Below are positions 1-5,175 of a stretch of 6,220 nt of DNA, piece by piece. Under the pieces are notes generated by a model. That model did not search any database, was not told where the DNA came from, and saw only the letters and a list, made by a program, of their open reading frames with translations. The stretch covers positions 1 to 6,220 of the forward strand of contig CAZFJW010000061.1 in NCBI GenBank assembly GCA_964519355.1, written 5' to 3'. Source of the DNA: CAZBEA01 sp964519355. Its GTDB lineage: Bacteria; Patescibacteriota; Microgenomatia; Levybacterales; GWA1-39-11. A program made the translations under genes and the position numbers. Numbering within the stretch: the stretch's first letter is position 1; each line of letters begins with the position of its first letter.

Positions 1-48
1 TTTAATTTTTATTTTACTCCCCCAACAACAAACAAGTAATGTGGCTTA

Positions 49-318
49 TTATTTTGCGAGGCCAATTTTTATACCAATACCGTCAGCTCTTTTTTTGTCC
101 ATTTTTGTAAGAAAATTAAATAACCTTCTTCTTTTTGAAAGCATGTTTAATAAACCCCTTCGTGAATGCTGATCTTTTTGATGGATTTTTAAATGATCTG
201 TAAGTTTTTGAATTTTATGAGTCAAAAGTGCGATTTGCACTTCAGGACTTCCTGTATCTCCATCGATAACTGCATGTGTCCCAATAATTTTTGTCTTTTC
301 TTCTTTTGTTAACGGCAT
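49..318 (-). CDS. rpsO: 30S ribosomal protein S15
   Basis: S15 is a primary binder of 16S rRNA that helps nucleate the central domain (platform) of the 30S subunit and forms a bridge to the 50S. The 89-residue product has the usual family length. Family hallmarks are visible in order: the start MPLTKEEK, the GDTGSPEVQIALLT block (residues 20-33), HLKIHQKD (42-49), HSRRGLL (51-57) and the basic KRRRL (62-66). These cover the rRNA-contacting loop and helices. I chose the ATG at 316-318 over an in-frame start at 336 because it gives the canonical N-terminus, and because the upstream six codons overlap a good -10 box. It is the last visible gene of the minus-strand unit, 47 bp after the DHH-like gene, and has no Shine-Dalgarno at normal spacing. 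In many bacteria pnp follows rpsO; that position lies outside the window. Identification is very secure. Confidence 0.97.
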   Translation of the reverse strand: MPLTKEEKTKIIGTHAVIDGDTGSPEVQIALLTHKIQKLTDHLKIHQKDQHSRRGLLNMLSKRRRLFNFLTKMDKKRADGIGIKIGLAK

Positions 319-326
319 AGTGAAAT

Positions 327-355
327 ATTGTACCAAAAGTTGGTATCCTTTGCAA
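327..355 (-). promoter_or_regulatory. Candidate promoter for rpsO, extended -10
   Basis: On the minus strand, TTGCAA (350-355) and TACAAT (327-332) are separated by exactly 17 bp, with a TGG just before the -10 (TGn extension). Only 8 nt lie between the -10 box and the rpsO ATG, so transcription would start about 0-3 nt before the start codon, giving a leaderless or nearly leaderless mRNA. It could let rpsO be expressed apart from the upstream genes. This is a consensus match only; AT-rich gaps produce some matches by chance, but the spacing and extension are good. Confidence 0.55.
331..345 (-). repeat. Perfect short palindrome before rpsO
   Basis: A perfect 6-bp inverted repeat, arms TACCAA and TTGGTA around a 3-nt centre, lies inside the spacer of the candidate rpsO promoter and overlaps its -10 box. 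As DNA it could be an operator; as RNA in read-through transcripts it could form a small hairpin with a CUU loop. An AAAGGA sequence (346-351) lies immediately before it in the mRNA sense, 27 nt from the ATG in linear distance but 12 nt once the hairpin is folded out. No function is proven. Confidence 0.4.
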
Positions 356-365
356 TGAGTTTCGT

Positions 366-1460
366 TTAGTTGGTTTTATCCCCTTTATAAATCTTTGGGA
401 CAAACCAATCACTTGGAATCTTTTCTTTCTTTTCTTCTTTTTGAGGTAATGCTGAATCCTGCTGGGGCTGAACATCTATTACGGGAGTTGATTCAAATTC
501 CTCTAAATCTTCTTCGATTGGGCCAAAAGCAGGCTGCATGCTGTTATTAACTGGCTGTGGTGCCTGAATTTTATCTTGCACCTGAGGGTTATTCTGAGGT
601 CTACTCATATTCCCTCTTCTATCTTCATGTTTTCTTTCATCTCTCTTATTGTCATTTCTATTGTCAAATTTAATTAGATTTTCAAGACCAGATTGTCTTT
701 GTTGTGGCCGCTCATTACTCTTTTTTCTTCTTGCTCCGCCTCTCATTAAGACTCCTGTAACTTCAAATGCAGTTGAGCTTGTTCTTTCAGAGGTGAAGTT
801 GTTTGTTGAAGAAATTATTCCGTCTAAAAGATTTTGAGCAATGTCACGATCTATAACAAGCCCGTGCATCGCAATAATTTTTCCAACTATTTCTGAAATT
901 GAAGAGAAAGCACTATCCTGATAAGAAATTTCACCCTGTAAATCTTTAACTTGTGAGTTGTTTATAATAATAAATTTTGTTCCGGATTTTAAATCGTCAT
1001 AACCATTTAGATCGTTTTTAGTATCGATTCCTAATAAAATCATAAGCTGTGGAACTGTTCCTTTTCTTATATATTCGACTTCATTTTCTGCGAAAGTAAT
1101 CCCATTTTCTTCCGCAATGAAATTAACAAGCAATCTCCTGTTTGTTTCGTCTTTATCATATGAAACCTTTTCGATTTCGCCTTCAACATACGGAACTGAA
1201 ATTGTTAATTTTCTAATCTTTCCATCGAAATTCTTTCTTATTTTATCGATCCCAAAAAGATTTGAGTGCTCAACAAGAGGTGTAGTTTTAGATACTATTT
1301 GGACGTTTTTTCCTGAAGCTTTTAACGAAAGAAAAAGTGAGAGACCTGCTGAAACAACATCAATTGTGTGACGCTCAGGTAGAACTATTCCAATCTCAGA
1401 GTTTTCGCTCAAGATAGAGTTTAGATTGTCTTTATTTCTTAAAAAGATAACTTGGTCCAT
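366..1460 (-). CDS. DHH-phosphoesterase-like protein with degenerate active site and low-complexity tail
   Basis: A 364-residue protein. Residues about 20-245 match the layout of NrnA/RecJ-type DHH phosphoesterases: a strand-helix start at 23-50 (family HxxxDxD region), a second Asp region at 141-150 (LLGIDTKND), the strand that should carry DHH (163-169), the following GEIxxxD...SSxSEI block (176-191) and GIISSTNNF (214-222), the counterpart of the family GIxxDTGxF. Most metal ligands are missing: DHH reads NNS at 167-169, the last motif has Ser218 for Asp, and the first motif keeps only Asp34. Asp146 is also kept. There is no recognisable DHHA1 domain. Residues about 245-345 are a charged, Arg/Asn/Gln/Pro-rich, probably disordered linker ending in DWFVPKIYKG (351-360). 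The gene starts 20 bp after infB with an AAGGA ribosome site. Its place resembles the nrnA slot of other infB clusters. Probably not a nuclease; a binding or scaffold role near ribosomes or RNA is inference only. Confidence 0.8.
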   Translation of the reverse strand: MDQVIFLRNKDNLNSILSENSEIGIVLPERHTIDVVSAGLSLFLSLKASGKNVQIVSKTTPLVEHSNLFGIDKIRKNFDGKIRKLTISVPYVEGEIEKVSYDKDETNRRLLVNFIAEENGITFAENEVEYIRKGTVPQLMILLGIDTKNDLNGYDDLKSGTKFIIINNSQVKDLQGEISYQDSAFSSISEIVGKIIAMHGLVIDRDIAQNLLDGIISSTNNFTSERTSSTAFEVTGVLMRGGARRKKSNERPQQRQSGLENLIKFDNRNDNKRDERKHEDRRGNMSRPQNNPQVQDKIQAPQPVNNSMQPAFGPIEEDLEEFESTPVIDVQPQQDSALPQKEEKKEKIPSDWFVPKIYKGDKTN

Positions 1461-1469
1461 GTAATTAAA

Positions 1470-1476
1470 TCCTTTT
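1470..1476 (-). promoter_or_regulatory. Ribosome binding site of the DHH-like gene
   Basis: AAAAGGA on the minus strand lies 9 nt before the ATG at 1458-1460. It supports that start codon and is the only Shine-Dalgarno-like site at normal spacing in the minus-strand unit. Confidence 0.55.
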
Positions 1477-1480
1477 GATT

Positions 1481-2950
1481 TTACTTATAGGATAATAACA
1501 CATCACCAACTCTGATGTCAATATTATCTCGCAACATAAGTCCACACTCAGTTTCACGACCAGCTTCTTTAACATCTTTTTTCTCATGCTTGAGGGTAAC
1601 GATAACTGATTCTGCAATTTCCTCGTCACCTCTTACAACTTTTACTTTATCTTTAATAGCAATTCTACCCTCAAGAACCTTTCCTCCGATTATTTTCCCA
1701 ACGGTTCCTTCAAAAAGTGCCAATATGCCCATTTTCCCAATTACCTTCATTTTTCCGCCTTGCTCCATCATGTCTGCAACATCTTTAATTTCATCAAAAA
1801 GTTCATACACAACGTTGTATGTTTTATTGAATATTTTCTCAGCTTCTGCAATTCTCTCTGCTTCTTTTGCCATTGCAACATGAAAACCAATAACAATTGC
1901 ACGAAAATCTTTTGCAAGAAGTACGTCGCTTACTGATATTTCACCTTGTCCGCTATACACAACTTTAATGTTCTCAGGCAATGACGCCAGAATTGCTTCC
2001 ATTTCCCCTGCAGTCTCAGTCTTTAACACTACAGAAAGAACTTCTCCTTCTTCTCCATACAGAAAATCTAAGTCCATTTTGGGGGATTGAGATAATTGTT
2101 GTTCAACTTTGGCAGGATGAATATCTCTTTTTTTGTTGTAGATAACACTTCCAAAAGGAATCACACTGTTCATTCCGAATATTTCAACACCGCTCCCGGG
2201 AAGTGCTTTTGGAACCTGACTTGTTGGCCCGATAAGGGCACGAACCTTTCCTACTATTTCATTTTGGACATAGAGATCATCCTTAAGACTTAACGTTCCC
2301 GATTTAATAACTACTGTAGTTAATGCTCCTCTTCTTGAATCATGTTTGGACTCAATTACAACTCCCATCATTTCTGCATTCGGATCTTTTTTTAAATCTG
2401 ACAAATCATAACTCAAAAGAATCAAATCCAATAATTCCTGTATGCCCTTGCCTGATTTTGCAGAAACAGATAAATATGGCACCTCTCCGCCCAAACCTTC
2501 CAAAACAACACCCTCTGAAAGCACTTCTCTTTTGACACGATCAAGTTGAGCTGTCTCTAAATCAGATTTTGTAAAAACTACAATGTAAGGAAGTTTGGAG
2601 GCCTTGATAATATTAATTGACTCTTTAGTTTGGGGTTTTACACCGTCATCAGACGCAATAATAAGAAGAACTATATCAGCCGCGTTAACTCCTTGAGAGC
2701 GCATATTTGAAAATGCCTCATGACCTGGAGTATCAATAAAAGTAATAACTCTTTTATTGCCATCGTGCACAACCTCTATTTCAGAGGCACCAATATTCTG
2801 GGTGATTCCTCCATGCTCGCGAGCAGCAATATTGCTCTTTCGAATTGCATCAAGAAGGGAAGTTTTACCATGATCAACATGGCCAAGCACGGATACTACT
2901 GGAGGAAATGCAGACAATTCACTTGTAATCTTTTTTGTTTTATCTTCCAT
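1481..2950 (-). CDS. infB: Translation initiation factor IF-2, short form without N-domain
   Basis: IF-2 is the GTPase that brings fMet-tRNA to the 30S P site and promotes 50S joining. All GTPase motifs are visible: G1 GHVDHGKT (23-30), G2 Thr50 in GGIT, G3 DTPGH (73-77), G4 TKSD (127-130) and G5 SAK (163-165). Then come the beta-barrel domain II (about 190-285), the IF-2-type alpha/beta domain III (about 300-390, with VYSGQGEIS and AIVIGFHV) and the C-terminal tRNA-binding barrel (about 395-489, with ETECGLML and IRVGDVL). Only about 15 residues precede the G domain, whereas most bacterial IF-2 proteins carry an N-terminal extension of one to several hundred residues. G4 has Thr instead of the usual Asn (NKxD). 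The ATG at 2950 puts the PPVVSVLGHVDHGKT block close to the N-terminus; no earlier in-frame start was identified. The gene lies 36 bp after nusA and 20 bp before the DHH-like gene; no Shine-Dalgarno is seen. Identification is secure. Confidence 0.97.
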   Translation of the reverse strand: MEDKTKKITSELSAFPPVVSVLGHVDHGKTSLLDAIRKSNIAAREHGGITQNIGASEIEVVHDGNKRVITFIDTPGHEAFSNMRSQGVNAADIVLLIIASDDGVKPQTKESINIIKASKLPYIVVFTKSDLETAQLDRVKREVLSEGVVLEGLGGEVPYLSVSAKSGKGIQELLDLILLSYDLSDLKKDPNAEMMGVVIESKHDSRRGALTTVVIKSGTLSLKDDLYVQNEIVGKVRALIGPTSQVPKALPGSGVEIFGMNSVIPFGSVIYNKKRDIHPAKVEQQLSQSPKMDLDFLYGEEGEVLSVVLKTETAGEMEAILASLPENIKVVYSGQGEISVSDVLLAKDFRAIVIGFHVAMAKEAERIAEAEKIFNKTYNVVYELFDEIKDVADMMEQGGKMKVIGKMGILALFEGTVGKIIGGKVLEGRIAIKDKVKVVRGDEEIAESVIVTLKHEKKDVKEAGRETECGLMLRDNIDIRVGDVLLSYK

Positions 2951-2986
2951 ACTAAATTTGTGTTGTCAAAACTAAGGCGTCCCATA

Positions 2987-4018
2987 CTATTTTTCTTCGG
3001 GGCTTTTTGCTTCTTCTTTAGTTTCATCTTTTGCATGAGCCACCTCAGGTCTTGAATCTCCACCCTCTACTTCTATTGTATACCCAGTTAGCTTTGATGC
3101 CAGTCTAACATTTTGACCCTCTTTTCCGATAACAAGCGGTAATTCTTCTTTTGGCGCCTTTACTTTTGCAACTTTATCTTTTTCATCCAAAGTAACTTCA
3201 AGATCTTTTGCTGGGGATAATGCATTAATAATGTATTTAACAGGATCATTGCTCCATTGGATAACATCGATCTTTTCAAGTCCATCCAGTGCATCAATTA
3301 TTGCCTGAATCCTAACTCCCTTTTGACCGACGCATGATCCCACTGGATCAATTCCTGATTGCTCAGAATACACAGCAATTTTCGCCCGTACCCCTGGTTC
3401 TCTAATTATTCCCTTAATAATAACGTTTCCGGCAGCAACCTCAGGAACTTCTCTCTTTAACAACCCTTCAATAAGTTTAGGATTTGCTCGCGAGACGACA
3501 ATATCTTTTCCTCGAAGCCCATCAACAATTCCTGCGATGTACACAACAATTTTTTTATTTAGAAAATATGATTCATTAGCCATTCGCTCTTCATAAGGCA
3601 TAACAGCCTCAGCTTTTCCAATATCAAGCACTACATTTGGACCCTGAAATCTCAAAATCATTCCATTTACAATTGTGTCCAGTCTTTTTGAGTATTCAGA
3701 TATAATTGCGTCTTTTTCTTTTTCACGAATCTTTTGGAGTAGAACTTGTTTGGCTGTTTGAGCAGCAATTCTCCCAAAACCAGGAGGAGTTACATCAACA
3801 CCTTCTTTAAGAACTTTTGTTTCACCGTTGTTACTGTTCAGATCAACACTATACAATTCAACCTCAGGTTCTTCATCAGTAACTGGAACATTATCTTTTT
3901 TATATGCTGCAAGTATTGCTGATTTGATGGTTTCGATAACCACATCAGGATCAACACCGCGTTCTGTTGCGATTTGGTTTAGTGCTAATGCAAATTCACT
4001 TTTTTGAACTACTCCCAT
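2987..4018 (-). CDS. nusA: Transcription termination/antitermination factor NusA
   Basis: NusA binds RNA polymerase and nascent RNA and modulates pausing, intrinsic termination and antitermination. The 343-residue product shows the family order: N-terminal polymerase-binding domain (about 1-105, starting KSEFALALNQIATERG), S1 domain (about 111-180, with VVLDIGKAEAVMP), KH1 with DPVGSCVGQKG (224-234), and KH2 with IGKEGQNVRLASKLTG (297-312). The C-terminus is a short charged tail rich in Glu and Lys; the extra acidic repeats of proteobacterial NusA are absent. I chose the ATG at 4016-4018. An in-frame ATG at 4039 would add seven uncharacteristic residues and lies inside a strong hairpin. It is first in the minus-strand unit and directly precedes infB. 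The usual rimP upstream and ylxR downstream are missing. A promoter lies about 55 bp upstream (4071-4099); no Shine-Dalgarno is visible, and the hairpin occupies the area where one would begin. Confidence 0.97.
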   Translation of the reverse strand: MGVVQKSEFALALNQIATERGVDPDVVIETIKSAILAAYKKDNVPVTDEEPEVELYSVDLNSNNGETKVLKEGVDVTPPGFGRIAAQTAKQVLLQKIREKEKDAIISEYSKRLDTIVNGMILRFQGPNVVLDIGKAEAVMPYEERMANESYFLNKKIVVYIAGIVDGLRGKDIVVSRANPKLIEGLLKREVPEVAAGNVIIKGIIREPGVRAKIAVYSEQSGIDPVGSCVGQKGVRIQAIIDALDGLEKIDVIQWSNDPVKYIINALSPAKDLEVTLDEKDKVAKVKAPKEELPLVIGKEGQNVRLASKLTGYTIEVEGGDSRPEVAHAKDETKEEAKSPEEK

Positions 4019-4028
4019 ATTACAAAAT

Positions 4029-4050
4029 GTGGTGGGCAATCTCCCACCAC
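4029..4050 (-). promoter_or_regulatory. Leader hairpin before nusA
   Basis: In the nusA mRNA sense, arms GTGGTGGG and CCCACCAC form a perfect 8-bp stem, six of them G-C pairs, around a 6-nt loop (AGATTG). It ends 10 nt before the AUG and is followed by ATTTTGTAAT. It sits within the roughly 46-nt leader predicted from the promoter at 4071-4099. The tail is too poor in U for a confident intrinsic terminator; candidate roles are attenuation, control of ribosome access or mRNA protection. Confidence 0.6.
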
Positions 4051-4070
4051 TTCCGATTCAAACTGAACTC

Positions 4071-4099
4071 ATTCTATCAGAGCACACACTTCAAGTCAA
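4071..4099 (-). promoter_or_regulatory. Promoter of the nusA-infB-DHH-rpsO unit
   Basis: On the minus strand, TTGACT (4094-4099) and TAGAAT (4071-4076) are spaced by 17 bp, with TGA just before the -10 (TGn extension). The predicted start is the A at about 4064, giving a leader of about 46 nt. This is the best sigma70-type match in the gap and is correctly placed for nusA. Confidence 0.7.
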
Positions 4100-4112
4100 G
4101 TTTCCACGGTCT

Positions 4113-4140
4113 TTGAAGGACTCTTAATTCATGGTAGAAT
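4113..4140 (+). promoter_or_regulatory. Promoter of the ABC exporter unit
   Basis: TTGAAG (4113-4118) and TAGAAT (4135-4140) are 16 bp apart, with TGG directly before the -10 (TGn extension). The predicted start is the A at about 4146, leaving a leader of about 10 nt before the ATG at 4156, with no Shine-Dalgarno. The -35 box is only 13 bp from the -35 of the divergent nusA promoter. Confidence 0.6.
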
Positions 4141-4155
4141 AACACATGTAACAAT

Positions 4156-5175
4156 ATGAAAAATCCTCTGAAATTTTTAAGAATTTTAAAAAAGAAAAAA
4201 ATACTTTTTGTTGCAATTGGCGCTGCATTAACTCTTAGTTTTTTCTTTTATAAAGGCATGGGCTCCAACAAAGACATAAAATCTGCCCAAATTACAAAAG
4301 AAACCATTCGCGAAGAACTCCTTTTGTCTGGTGAGGTAGATGCTGATGAAAGATCTACGCTTGCCTTCCAAATGCCTGGAAAACTTACCTGGATTGGGAT
4401 AAAAGAAGGAGATACTGTTAAGAAAAATCAGTCTCTTGCCTCTCTTGACACAAGAGATGTACAAAAAAATTTGGAAAAACAATTGAATGATTACATGAAA
4501 GTTCGCTGGGATTTTGAACAAACAAAAGATAACAACCCCGATAAGGCTCTTTATTCAGATGAAATTAAAAGGATTGTCGAAAAATCACAGTTTGATCTCA
4601 ACAATGCAGTCCTGGATGTTGAAATACAATCTTTAGCCAAGGAGCTCTCTTTGCTTGTTTCACCAATTTCTGGAATCGTAACGCGAGTTGATACTCCACA
4701 CGCAGGTGTTAACATCAAGGTGACTGATTCTGTAGAGATTGTAAATCCAGATACTTTGTACTTTCGAGTTAACGCAGATCAAACTGAGGTTACAAAAATT
4801 ACTTCTGGAATGAAAGGGAATATTTTGCTTGATTCATATCCGGAAGAGGAAATCTCAGGTGTTGTTGAAGATGTGTCTTTTGTTCCTGACGTAAATGAAA
4901 CAGGCACTGTATATATTGTAAAGGTTAAATTGGAGTCAGTGAACAATTCTTCATTGAAATATAGAATTGGTATGACAGGAGATATAACATTCTTATTACA
5001 AGAAAAAGTTGATGTTATGTCTGTCCCAGCAGAATTTGTTAAAAGCGATGAAAAAGGTTCATACGTACTTATCGGAAAGAAGAAGGAAAAAAGATACATC
5101 AAATTAGGTCTAGAGGGGGATGATTTTACTGAAATTATTGAAGGCCTAAACCCAGGTGATATTGTATATGATTAG
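4156..5175 (+). CDS. Membrane-fusion (adaptor) protein of an ABC exporter, HlyD/MacA/YknX type
   Basis: A 339-residue adaptor that would connect a MacB-type permease to its extracytoplasmic partner or regulate it. A Lys/Arg-rich cytoplasmic start (residues 2-15) is followed by one membrane anchor (about 16-32). The split biotinyl-lipoyl-like domain is seen as half one at about 66-98 (FQMPGKLTWIGIKEGDTVKK) and half two at about 167-200 (VSPISGIVTRVDTPHAG). Between them is a helical hairpin of about 65 residues (99-165). A beta-barrel follows (about 200-285, with GMKGNILLDSYPEEEISGVVE and the RIGMTGDI turn), then a membrane-proximal domain ending in LNPGDIVYD. No lipoprotein Cys or cleavable signal is evident, so a signal anchor is likely. 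The stop codon overlaps the ATPase start by 8 nt. MacA, YknX and HlyD belong to one broad family, so the exact subtype and the substrate are open. Confidence 0.9.
   Translation: MKNPLKFLRILKKKKILFVAIGAALTLSFFFYKGMGSNKDIKSAQITKETIREELLLSGEVDADERSTLAFQMPGKLTWIGIKEGDTVKKNQSLASLDTRDVQKNLEKQLNDYMKVRWDFEQTKDNNPDKALYSDEIKRIVEKSQFDLNNAVLDVEIQSLAKELSLLVSPISGIVTRVDTPHAGVNIKVTDSVEIVNPDTLYFRVNADQTEVTKITSGMKGNILLDSYPEEEISGVVEDVSFVPDVNETGTVYIVKVKLESVNNSSLKYRIGMTGDITFLLQEKVDVMSVPAEFVKSDEKGSYVLIGKKKEKRYIKLGLEGDDFTEIIEGLNPGDIVYD
5154..5160 (+). promoter_or_regulatory. Ribosome binding site of the ABC ATPase gene
   Basis: AGGTGAT, a seven-base match to the complement of the usual 16S rRNA 3' end, lies inside the last codons of the adaptor gene, 7 nt before the ATG at 5168-5170. 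It decides that start over an in-frame GTG at 5156, which lies inside the site itself. Confidence 0.6.

Noticed and set aside
17..23. GGGGGAG on the minus strand as a ribosome site for a gene left of the window
   Set aside because: At least 16 nt separate it from any start outside the window, which is too far for a standard site; the next gene (pnp by common gene order) cannot be seen.
1..48. Terminator after rpsO
   Set aside because: No stem followed by a T-tract is visible in these 48 bases; the AT-rich run near the edge lacks a preceding hairpin, so transcription may continue out of the window.
319..336. In-frame upstream start for rpsO adding six residues
   Set aside because: The extra residues (MVQYFT) are foreign to S15, the added codons overlap the candidate -10 box, and the ATG at 318 gives the canonical 89-residue protein.
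1515..1883. 122-codon open frame on the plus strand opposite infB
   Set aside because: It is an antisense shadow of the conserved IF-2 C-terminal domains, with Ser/Pro/Phe-rich composition and no family resemblance. The same holds for the other open frames opposite nusA, infB, the DHH-like gene and the adaptor.
2941..2969. TTGACA in the nusA-infB gap as a promoter for infB
   Set aside because: No acceptable -10 box occurs 15-19 bp downstream; at 17 bp the sequence is AAGATA. A perfect -35 box alone is not enough.
4019..4039. In-frame upstream ATG for nusA adding seven residues
   Set aside because: The ATG lies inside the strong hairpin at 4029-4050 and the residues do not resemble the NusA N-terminus; the ATG at 4018 does.
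4029..4050. The nusA-side hairpin as a terminator for the plus strand or a full intrinsic terminator
   Set aside because: On the plus strand it is followed by TTCCGATTC with no T-tract, and no gene arrives from that side. On the minus strand the tail is interrupted and the stem lies between promoter and gene, so a leader element is the better reading.
5156..5167. In-frame GTG start for the ABC ATPase
   Set aside because: The GTG is part of the AGGTGAT ribosome site that serves the ATG at 5168, and MIRLEDITKSY is the normal family N-terminus.
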